A stretch of 11,145 nucleotides of DNA from JAJFGI01 sp036397065 (GTDB taxonomy: Bacteria > Pseudomonadota > Alphaproteobacteria > Kiloniellales > J153): the NCBI GenBank assembly GCA_036397065.1, contig DASWJP010000164.1, positions 1 through 11,145 on the forward strand. Reading direction: 5' to 3'. The position numbers and the translations under genes were made by a program. Every line of letters starts with the position of its first letter. Position 1 is the stretch's first letter. Below the pieces are notes generated by a model that was given only the letters and a program-made list of their open reading frames with translations, was not told where the DNA came from and did no database searches. This document shows positions 1 to 7,525 of the stretch, in pieces.

Positions 1-428
1 GTCTGCTCGACACCGACGGTGATCACATCCAGATCGAGGATCACGGCCACATCGGTGGTCAGGATTTCGATGAAATGCTCGAAGCTGCGCGCCGTGAGCA
101 GGGCGAGGATCGCCTTGTGCACGCGTGCCTGGGCGCTGAGATTTCCGCGCCCGGTGGCAACCAGCGCATCGCGCGCCGCCGCCATGTCCGCGAGGTCCTT
201 GCGCAGACGCTCGACCATGAACTGCTGCAGATCGACAATGCCATCGCCGTGGTTGCGCGCCGGCGGCGACAGCACGTCCCAAAGGTCCGGCCGGCGGGCA
301 AAGAAATCCGGGTGCTGGCGCAGAAATTTCGCCACGCCGTTGGCGGTCGGCGTTTCCCGCTCGGCGGTGACGGCCGGCTTCTTGCCGGCGCCGCCCTCAG
401 CCGCGGCGTCTTGCCGGTTTTGCGTCAT
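1..428 (-). CDS. DUF484 family protein, 5' part (runs off left edge)
   Basis: On the minus strand an ATG at 428-426 opens a frame that stays open to the window edge, giving about 142 residues that start MTQNRQDAAA. After a low-complexity, Lys/Ala-rich start, the protein shows the DUF484 pattern: a short helical part with VAKFLRQHPDFF and RRPDLWDVL, then GIVDLQQFMVERLRKDL, a predicted coiled region, and the start of a GAF-like domain (FEHFIEILTTDVAVILDLD). DUF484 proteins have no firmly established function; in proteobacteria they often sit beside xerC, which may lie just outside the window. The start is supported by an AGGG about 6 nt upstream. The first 32 nt overlap the end of the transaldolase-like gene in another frame, so the two are probably translationally coupled. 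The C-terminal part cannot be seen. Confidence 0.85.
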   Translation of the reverse strand, partial: MTQNRQDAAAEGGAGKKPAVTAERETPTANGVAKFLRQHPDFFARRPDLWDVLSPPARNHGDGIVDLQQFMVERLRKDLADMAAARDALVATGRGNLSAQARVHKAILALLTARSFEHFIEILTTDVAVILDLDVITVGVEQ

Positions 429-1104
429 GGATGCCCTGCGCTGGCTGCTTCAGAATGGCTTGTCCGGTCTTGGCCCAATCGGCAAGGAACGCCTCCAGGC
501 CCTTGTCGGTTAACGGATGCTTGAACATGGCGCGCAACACCGGCGGCGGGAGGGTGGCCACATGGGCGCCCATCTTCGCCGCTTCCACCACATGCTCCGG
601 CGTGCGCACCGAGGCCACCAGGATCTCGGTGGTGAAGCCGGGATAGGCGCTGTAGATCTCCACCAGATCGGCGATCAGACCCAGGCCATCGGCACCGACA
701 TCATCCAGGCGGCCGATGAACGGCGAGATGTAGCGGGCGCCCGCCTTGGCGGCGAGAATCGCCTGCGCCGCCGAAAAGCACAGGGTGACGTTGACCGGCG
801 TGCCCTCGTCGGTCAGCACACGGCAGGCTTTCAGGCCATCGGGAGTCAGCGGCACCTTGATGACCACGTTCTTGGCGATCCCGGCCAGATAGCGACCTTC
901 CGCCAGCATGCTGGGCGTATCGGTGGCGGTGACCTCGGCGCTGACCGGTCCGGGAATGGCGGTACAGATATCGCGCAGGACCTCGATGAAATCGCGCCCG
1001 GTCTTGGCGACCAGCGACGGATTCGTGGTCACGCCGTCGACCAATCCGGTGGCCGCCAGATCGCGAATCTCGGCCACGTCCGCTGAGTCGATGAAAAAAC
1101 GCAT
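397..1104 (-). CDS. fsa: Transaldolase / fructose-6-phosphate aldolase family (TalC/FSA-like)
   Basis: A 235-residue protein beginning MRFFIDSADVAEI, the usual start of the short transaldolase (TalC/MipB/FSA) family, which makes a TIM barrel and uses a Schiff-base lysine. Visible family elements are GVTTNPSLVAK (about residues 24-34), the catalytic-lysine strand NVVIKVPLT with Lys83, GTPVNVTLCFS (101-111), RYISPFIGRLDD (124-135) and EILVASVRTPEH (160-171). The frame extends upstream into priA, but homology fixes the start at 1104. The protein is about 15-20 residues longer than typical members; the extra C-terminal tail is encoded largely where the gene overlaps DUF484. Residue 129 is Phe where E. 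coli FSA has Tyr131, which points to dihydroxyacetone transfer in the non-oxidative pentose phosphate pathway rather than free aldol cleavage. The symbol fsa follows common annotation practice, and tal may describe it better. Divergent from priA; an AAAGGG lies about 13 nt before the start. Confidence 0.93.
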   Translation of the reverse strand: MRFFIDSADVAEIRDLAATGLVDGVTTNPSLVAKTGRDFIEVLRDICTAIPGPVSAEVTATDTPSMLAEGRYLAGIAKNVVIKVPLTPDGLKACRVLTDEGTPVNVTLCFSAAQAILAAKAGARYISPFIGRLDDVGADGLGLIADLVEIYSAYPGFTTEILVASVRTPEHVVEAAKMGAHVATLPPPVLRAMFKHPLTDKGLEAFLADWAKTGQAILKQPAQGIHDAKPARRRG

Positions 1105-1239
1105 GCTCTGATAACAACCCTTTTCTGCCGAGGGCCGGCACGGCGATAGCCTCTGCCGGGAGCCTCCGGTAGAGTGTAGCCCATGCCAGATCGCCATACC
1201 AGCGCGGCCCGTGCCCGGCGGAAGCTCTTGGATTCCGTC

Positions 1240-3462
1240 ATGAATCCGGACGCGACTCCGACGCCGGACTCGACTGGCGAGCGCGTCCAGGTGCTGCTGC
1301 CTTTGCCTCTGCGGGAGGCCTACGATTATCTGTCCCCGGCGGACCAGCCGGTGCATCCCGGGGATGTGGTGCGCGTCCCCCTGGGTCGCCGCCAGGTGGT
1401 TGGGGTGGTCTGGGACCGGGTCTCGGCGTCGGATGCGGAGGCGGTGCCGGCCGGCCGCTTGAAAAGCGTGCTGGCGCGCTGCGACGTGCCGCCTTTTACG
1501 GCGGTGCAACGGCGGTTTATCGATTGGGTCGCGGACTACACCATGGCACCGCGCGGGGCGGTGCTGCGCATGGCCTTGAGCGTGCCGGCGGGCCTCGAGC
1601 CGCCGCGGCCGATCACCGCCTACCGGTTGGCCGCCAATGCCCCGCCGGCGAAGCTTACCGCCGCCCGCCGCAAGGTTTTGACGGAATTGGCGAATGGCCT
1701 GGCCCGCCCCTTGTCGGAACTGGCGCGGGCCGCCGGGGTGAGCACGTCTGTTGTCAAAGGATTGTGTGCGGCCGGTCTGGTCGAGTCGGTGCCCTTGCCG
1801 CCGTCGCGCCCCTTCGCCCTACCCGGGCACGATCGGGCCGGTCCGGACCTGTCCGCCGACCAAACCGTGGCGGCGGCCACTCTGACGGCACAGCAAGACG
1901 ACGGTTTTGTCGTCACGATCCTCGATGGCGTCACCGGCTCCGGCAAGACCGAGGTTTATTTCGAGGCCATCGCGGCGGCGCTGGGGCGCGGCCGGCAGAT
2001 TCTGGTGCTGCTCCCCGAGATTGCCCTGTCGGCACAGTGGCTGGACCGCTTCGCCCAGCGCTTCGGCGCGGCGCCGGCGGTCTGGCATTCGGAGCTGACG
2101 GCGGCACAGAGGCGCGAGACCTGGCGGGCGGTGGCGCACGGCGCGGCGCGGGTGGTGGTCGGCGCCCGCTCGGCCCTGTTCCTGCCGTTCGCTGAACTTG
2201 GTCTGATCGTCGTCGACGAGGAACACGACAGCGCCTTCAAGCAGGAGGACGGGGTCATCTATCACGCCCGGGACATGGCCGTGGTGCGGGCGCAACTGGG
2301 CGCCTTTCCGATCGTCCTGGTCTCGGCGACGCCGTCCCTGGAGAGCGTCGTCAACTGCAACGCCGGGCGCTATGGCCACCTGCACCTGCCCGATCGGCAT
2401 GGCGGGGCGGTACTGCCGGAGATTTCCCTGATCGATCTGCGCCGGCACAAGCCGCCGCGCCTGGAGGGCATCGGCCCCGGCTGGTTGTCGCCGCCCTTAC
2501 GTCAGGCGGTCACCGAGACCATCGCCGCCGGTGAGCAGACCATGCTGTTCCTCAACCGGCGCGGCTATGCGCCGCTGACCCTGTGCCGGGCGTGCGGCCA
2601 CCGGCTGCAATGCCCGCGCTGCACCGCCTGGCTGGTCGAGCATCGCCTGGCCGGCAGCCTGCAATGCCATCATTGCGGCCACCGGGCGGCCCTGCCGGAA
2701 ACCTGCCCGGCGTGTCAGGCGGCGGGCACCTTGGCCGCCTGCGGTCCCGGCGTCGAGCGCCTGGCGGAGGAGGCCGCGATCCTGTTTCCCCAGGCGCGTA
2801 TGGCGGTCATGGCCAGCGATACGATCACCGGCCCCAGCGCCGCGACGGCGCTGCTGGCCGCCGTGGCGGCGCGGGAGATCGATGTGCTGATCGGTACCCA
2901 GATCGTCGCCAAGGGTCATCATTTTCCGTATCTCACTCTGGTCGGCGTGGTCGATGCGGATCTGGGCCTGTTCGGCGGCGATCTGCGCGCCGCCGAGCGC
3001 ACCTATCAGCTCTTGCACCAAGTGGCCGGGCGGGCCGGCCGGGCGGCGCACGCCGGCCGGGTGCTCATGCAGACCGTGGAGCCGGAACACCCGGTCATGC
3101 AGGCCCTGGCCTCCGGCGAACGAGACCGCTTTCTCGACGTGGAGGCGCAAACCCGGGCCGCGGCCGCCCTGCCGCCCTTCGGCCGCCTGGCGGCGCTGAT
3201 CCTCTCCGACCCGGATGCGGATCGGGTGGACGCGGCCTGCCGGGCTTTGGCGCGGGCCGCACCGCGGGTCGATGGGATTGCCGTCTTCGGGCCGGCGCCG
3301 GCGCCGCTGGCCGTCCTGCGCGGCCGTCACCGCCGCCGCTTTCTGATCAAGGCGCCGCGCGGCGTGCGGCCGCAGCCGTTCGTGCGGCAGTGGCTGGCGG
3401 CGGTGAAATTGCCCTCGCAGACCCGCCTGCAGATCGATATCGATCCCTACAGTTTCCTTTAG
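1240..3462 (+). CDS. priA: Primosomal protein N' (replication restart helicase PriA)
   Basis: PriA is a 3'-to-5' superfamily 2 DNA helicase that recognises stalled or collapsed forks and reloads the replicative helicase. With the ATG at 1240 the protein has 740 residues. It shows an N-terminal 3'-DNA-binding domain (RVQVLLPLPLREAYDYL near residue 15), a winged-helix-like stretch around 140-185, Walker A GVTGSGKT (230-237, Lys236), DEEH (326-329), SATP (362-365), eight zinc-binding cysteines in four CxxC pairs (449/452, 458/461, 476/479, 489/492), GTQIVAKG (552-559) and motif VI HQVAGRAGR (593-601). The C-terminus ends DIDPYSFL. An in-frame ATG at 1183 would add 19 residues (759 total). Neither start has a strong Shine-Dalgarno; I prefer 1240 because the Walker lysine then falls near its place in E. 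coli PriA (Lys230). The 135 nt between this start and the divergent gene show no convincing promoter. Confidence 0.97.
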   Translation: MNPDATPTPDSTGERVQVLLPLPLREAYDYLSPADQPVHPGDVVRVPLGRRQVVGVVWDRVSASDAEAVPAGRLKSVLARCDVPPFTAVQRRFIDWVADYTMAPRGAVLRMALSVPAGLEPPRPITAYRLAANAPPAKLTAARRKVLTELANGLARPLSELARAAGVSTSVVKGLCAAGLVESVPLPPSRPFALPGHDRAGPDLSADQTVAAATLTAQQDDGFVVTILDGVTGSGKTEVYFEAIAAALGRGRQILVLLPEIALSAQWLDRFAQRFGAAPAVWHSELTAAQRRETWRAVAHGAARVVVGARSALFLPFAELGLIVVDEEHDSAFKQEDGVIYHARDMAVVRAQLGAFPIVLVSATPSLESVVNCNAGRYGHLHLPDRHGGAVLPEISLIDLRRHKPPRLEGIGPGWLSPPLRQAVTETIAAGEQTMLFLNRRGYAPLTLCRACGHRLQCPRCTAWLVEHRLAGSLQCHHCGHRAALPETCPACQAAGTLAACGPGVERLAEEAAILFPQARMAVMASDTITGPSAATALLAAVAAREIDVLIGTQIVAKGHHFPYLTLVGVVDADLGLFGGDLRAAERTYQLLHQVAGRAGRAAHAGRVLMQTVEPEHPVMQALASGERDRFLDVEAQTRAAAALPPFGRLAALILSDPDADRVDAACRALARAAPRVDGIAVFGPAPAPLAVLRGRHRRRFLIKAPRGVRPQPFVRQWLAAVKLPSQTRLQIDIDPYSFL

Positions 3463-3480
3463 GCGGATATAGCGGATATA
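3463..3480. repeat. Perfect tandem repeat, 2 x 9 bp
   Basis: The unit gcggatata occurs twice back to back directly after the priA stop codon. The second copy runs into TATAGT (3477-3482), which resembles a -10 element for the downstream gene, although no good -35 is seen at the right distance. This is an AT-richer island in a GC-rich context. Its function is unknown and it may be chance or slippage. Confidence 0.5.
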
Positions 3481-3531
3481 GTCGGCAGGATTACCATTCC
3501 GGCCACGGAACACCCCCCACGTCTGCAATCC

Positions 3532-3537
3532 GAGGAG
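3532..3537 (+). promoter_or_regulatory. Shine-Dalgarno fixing the GTG start of the basic-tail VOC gene
   Basis: GAGGAG lies 8 nt before the GTG at 3546. It is one of the best ribosome binding sites in the window. It supports the view that the lysine-rich N-terminal region is really translated and that GTG, not the internal ATG at 3789, is the main start. Confidence 0.7.
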
Positions 3538-3545
3538 TCGTCATC

Positions 3546-4241
3546 GTGAGCAAGAAAGTTGTGCGGAAGAAGCGCGCTGGCAAAAAACCCGCCAAGAAAA
3601 CAGCGAAGAAAAAGGCGGCGGCGAAAAAGTCTGGACGGAAGAAGGTGGTGGCCAAGACATCCGCCCGCAGAAAATCCGCCAGCAAGTCCGCCGGCAAGAA
3701 GGTTGCCCGCAAGAAAACTACAGGCAAGAAGACCACACGTAAGAAAGCCGCGCGCAAGAAGGCTTCGCGGCCAAAGAAGGTTTCCTACATGGCAGCGCCG
3801 TTCCGCAGCGTCACGCCGCACATCGTGGTCGGAGATGCAGCCGCGGCCATCGACTTCTACCAGCGGGCCTTTGGCGCCGTGGAGCGCTTTCGCCTGCCCG
3901 CCGCCGATGGCAAGCATGTCATGCATGCGGAGATCATGATCGGCGATACGGTCGTCATGATGGCCGAGGAAACGCCCGATTATCCCAGCAAATCGCCGTT
4001 GTCCCTTGGCGGCTCGCCGGTGTCCCTCCATCTGTATGTGCCGAATACGGATGCCGTCTATAGCCGCGCGCTGGCGGCGGGGGCGACCGGCACCATGCCG
4101 CCGCAGGACATGTTCTGGGGGGACCGATTTAGTCAAGTGACCGATCCGTTTGGCCACAAATGGTCGATCGCCACCCACATGCGCGATCCCAGCCCCGCCG
4201 AGATGGCTGCCGGGGCCGCGGCCATGGGGCAGCAGGGCTAA
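3546..4241 (+). CDS. VOC (glyoxalase-like) domain protein with N-terminal histone-H1-like Lys-rich tail
   Basis: A 231-residue protein with two distinct parts. Residues 1-80 hold about 30 Lys and 9 Arg with Ala, Gly, Ser and Thr between, and no Asp or Glu. KK pairs recur every 4-6 residues (for example AGKKPAKKTAKKKAA), as in histone-H1-like or AlgP-type tails, so DNA, RNA or polyanion binding is a fair inference. Residues 82-231 form a PhnB-like vicinal oxygen chelate domain: FRSVTPHIVVGDAAAAIDFYQRAFGA (split here as FRSVTPHIVV, 86-95, and AIDFYQRAFGA), HAEIMIGDTVVMMAE (127-141), VSLHLYVPNTDA (159-170) and FSQVTDPFGHKWSIATH (195-211). Family members include lyases, dioxygenases and resistance proteins, but the substrate cannot be read from the sequence. 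The GTG start has a strong Shine-Dalgarno. An ATG at 3789 (Met82) preceded by GAAGG could yield the VOC domain alone. It lies 83 nt after priA and may be co-transcribed with it. Confidence 0.88.
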   Translation: MSKKVVRKKRAGKKPAKKTAKKKAAAKKSGRKKVVAKTSARRKSASKSAGKKVARKKTTGKKTTRKKAARKKASRPKKVSYMAAPFRSVTPHIVVGDAAAAIDFYQRAFGAVERFRLPAADGKHVMHAEIMIGDTVVMMAEETPDYPSKSPLSLGGSPVSLHLYVPNTDAVYSRALAAGATGTMPPQDMFWGDRFSQVTDPFGHKWSIATHMRDPSPAEMAAGAAAMGQQG

Positions 4242-4253
4242 ACTGGGGGGCTA

Positions 4254-4300
4254 GAGGGGGCCGCATCGATACCCGCAAGAGGGCAGAAAAGCGGCCTCTC
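4254..4300. repeat. Inverted repeat between the VOC gene and atpH
   Basis: GAG-GGGCCGC-type bases at 4254-4264 can pair with GCGGCCTCTC at 4291-4300, giving about 10 base pairs including one G-U and one bulge around a 26-nt loop. The core GGCCGC/GCGGCC pairs perfectly. There is no T-tract after it, so it is not a standard intrinsic terminator. It could end or attenuate the upstream transcript, or be chance in GC-rich DNA. Confidence 0.3.
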
Positions 4301-4335
4301 CGGCCGGTCGAGTCGGCTTGCCACACCTAGGCGTC

Positions 4336-4341
4336 TATGAT
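4336..4341 (+). promoter_or_regulatory. Candidate -10 element for the atp operon
   Basis: TATGAT matches the TATAAT consensus at five of six positions and lies in the gap before atpH. A TTGCCA at 4318-4323 resembles a -35 box, but the 12-nt spacing is too short for a normal sigma-70 pair, so only the -10 is proposed. If used, it would give a leader of about 100 nt containing the hairpin at 4405-4423. Confidence 0.25.
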
Positions 4342-4404
4342 ACCAAACGGCCGCCTGCGGCATGGGGAAACGCCGCCCGGGTGACGACATTCGCTTTTCA
4401 CATG

Positions 4405-4423
4405 CGGCCCCGCACTGGGGCCG
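4405..4423 (+). promoter_or_regulatory. GC-rich hairpin in the atpH leader
   Basis: CGGCCCC, a 5-nt loop (gcact), then GGGGCCG form a perfect 7-bp stem, extendable by two G-U pairs. It ends 28 nt before the proposed TTG start of atpH and 15 nt before the GGGGGAA ribosome binding site. No T-run follows, so a terminator is unlikely. It may affect mRNA stability or translation of the first atp gene; no function is shown. Confidence 0.4.
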
Positions 4424-4451
4424 TGATCCACGATTTCTGGGGGAATCGGGC

Positions 4452-5011
4452 TTGGCCGGCGCAGACACCAGTTTAAGCGGCTTGGCGGGGCGTTACGCCC
4501 TGGCGCTGCTTGATCTTGCCGACGAAACAAAAAACCTCGATGTGGTGGCCGACGATCTGCGCGCCCTGCGACGGATCATCGAGCAAAGCGAGGATTTTCG
4601 CCGTCTGCTACGCAGCCCGCTGATCTCTCGCGAGGAACAAGCCAAGGCCCTGGCCGCCATCATGGAGAAGGCTGGGTTCAGCGAGACGACCCGCCGTTTC
4701 GGCCAGGTTCTGGCCCGCAACCGGCGGCTGTTCGTCCTGCCGCAGATCATCGAGGGTTACCTGGCCGAACTGGCGCGGCGGCGCGGTGAGGTGACGGCGC
4801 AGGTGACCAGCGCCGTGGAATTGAGCGATGCCCAGCGCCAAGCCCTGATCGATCGCCTGAAGGCGACCGTCGGCGGCAAGGTGCAGGTGGACGTCAAGGT
4901 GGACAAGGGTTTGATCGGCGGTCTGATCGTCAAGGTCGGCAGCCGCATGATCGATAACTCGCTGCGTAGCAAGCTGCAGCGGCTGCAGCTTGCCATGAAA
5001 GGGGTGGGGTG

Positions 5012-5012
<1 letters not shown>
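4452..5012 (+). CDS. atpH: F1-ATPase subunit delta (OSCP homologue)
   Basis: The delta subunit sits on top of the F1 head and links it to the peripheral b-subunit stalk. With a TTG start at 4452 the product has 186 residues, the normal family length, and begins AGADTSLSGLAGRYALALLD, the conserved N-terminal six-helix domain. Residues 60-110 contain EEQAKALAAI and RFGQVLARNRRLFVLPQII. The C-terminal OSCP/delta signature is clear: VDKGLIGGLIVKVGSRMIDNS at 150-170 (first part VDKGLIGGLIV). GGGGGAA (4439-4445) lies 6 nt before TTG. An in-frame ATG at 4362 would give 216 residues, but the extra 30 residues do not resemble delta and would be encoded by the hairpin region, so I reject it. The stop overlaps the atpA start (TGATG), indicating coupling. 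Confidence 0.95.
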
Positions 5013-6541
<1,529 letters not shown>

Positions 6542-6582
6542 TGCAAACGGTCCCATCCACGCGGCGCCACGGGTAAAGACGC

Positions 6583-7473
6583 ATGCCGAGCCTCAAGGAC
6601 CTTCGGGTTCGTATCGCCAGCGTCAAGTCGACGCAGAAGATCACGGCGGCCATGAAAATGGTGGCCGCGGCAAAGCTGCGCCGTGCCCAGGAGCAGGCCG
6701 AGGCCTCGCGTCCTTATGCCGAGCGTATGCAGCGCATGCTGGCGGCGCTGGCCGTTGGCGCCAGCCAGCGCCAAGGAGCGCCCAAGCTTCTCGCCGGCAC
6801 CGGCAGCGACAAGATTCACCTCCTCCTGGTGGGCACCGCCGACCGGGGCCTGTGCGGCGGCTTCAATTCCAATATCGTGCGTGAGGTACGGCGCGCCATC
6901 GATACCCTGCGCGGCGAGGGCAAGACAGTCAAAATCCTGTGCATCGGGCGCAAGGGCCGCGATCAGTTGCGCCGCCTCTATGGCGATCTGATCATCGGCA
7001 CCATCGAGGATGTCAGCAAGCCGCGCCCGCGCTTTGTCACCGCCGAGGAGATCGCGGCGCGGGTGCTGAAGATGTTCGAGGCCGGCGAATTCGATGTCTG
7101 CGCGCTTTTCTTTGCCCGATTCAAATCAGCCATCACGCAGATCGTCACCCAGCAACAAATCATTCCTTTTGCGCCCAGCGAAGAATCGGGCGAAACGGCG
7201 GATGCCGGGAATAGCAAAGGCGTCTACGAGTATGAGCCGGACGAGCAGGAAATCCTGGCCGATCTGCTGCCGCGCAATCTGGCGGTGCAAATCTTCAAGG
7301 CCATGCTGGAAAACAACGCCAGCGAGCAGGGCGCGCGCATGACCGCCATGGACAATGCCACGCGCAACGCCGGCGATATGATCAATAAACTGACCATGAC
7401 CTACAACCGGACCCGCCAGGCGGTGATCACCAAGGAACTGATCGAGATCATCTCCGGCGCCGAGGCGCTATAG
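6583..7473 (+). CDS. atpG: F1-ATPase subunit gamma
   Basis: The central rotor shaft of F1, 296 residues. The N-terminal helix MPSLKDLRVRIASVKSTQKI and the C-terminal helix pair to form the coiled-coil shaft inside the alpha3-beta3 head. The Rossmann-like middle domain carries the conserved DRGLCGGFN (about residues 87-95). The C-terminus holds EQGARMTAMDNATRNA and the subunit signature ITKELIEIISGA, ending GAEAL as usual. The segment around residues 200-224 (SEESGETADAGNSKGVYEYEPDE) is an acidic surface insertion of a kind that varies among alphaproteobacteria. It starts 41 nt after atpA with only a weak ribosome binding site. It is in the same transcription unit as its neighbours. Confidence 0.98.
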   Translation: MPSLKDLRVRIASVKSTQKITAAMKMVAAAKLRRAQEQAEASRPYAERMQRMLAALAVGASQRQGAPKLLAGTGSDKIHLLLVGTADRGLCGGFNSNIVREVRRAIDTLRGEGKTVKILCIGRKGRDQLRRLYGDLIIGTIEDVSKPRPRFVTAEEIAARVLKMFEAGEFDVCALFFARFKSAITQIVTQQQIIPFAPSEESGETADAGNSKGVYEYEPDEQEILADLLPRNLAVQIFKAMLENNASEQGARMTAMDNATRNAGDMINKLTMTYNRTRQAVITKELIEIISGAEAL

Positions 7474-7525
7474 GGTCGGCTTCGGCGGACGGACGCCGGG
7501 TCGGAAGCATTTGGGAGCAAGAAGA

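Noticed and set aside
397..1509. 370-residue version of the transaldolase-like protein starting inside priA
   Set aside because: The family N-terminus MRFFIDSADV begins at 1104, and the upstream residues come from the antisense strand of priA.
2497..3528. 343-residue open frame on the minus strand across the 3' half of priA
   Set aside because: Antisense to the helicase motifs and zinc-binding region of priA; the Arg/Gln/Gly-rich translation has no recognisable domain.
2583..3545. Long upstream extension of the VOC frame through priA
   Set aside because: The frame happens to be open inside priA, but that part is a Pro/Arg/Gly-rich shadow. The GTG at 3546 with GAGGAG upstream is the credible start.
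4300..4307. CCGGCCGG palindrome before atpH
   Set aside because: An 8-bp GC palindrome is expected often by chance in DNA of this composition, and nothing around it suggests a site.
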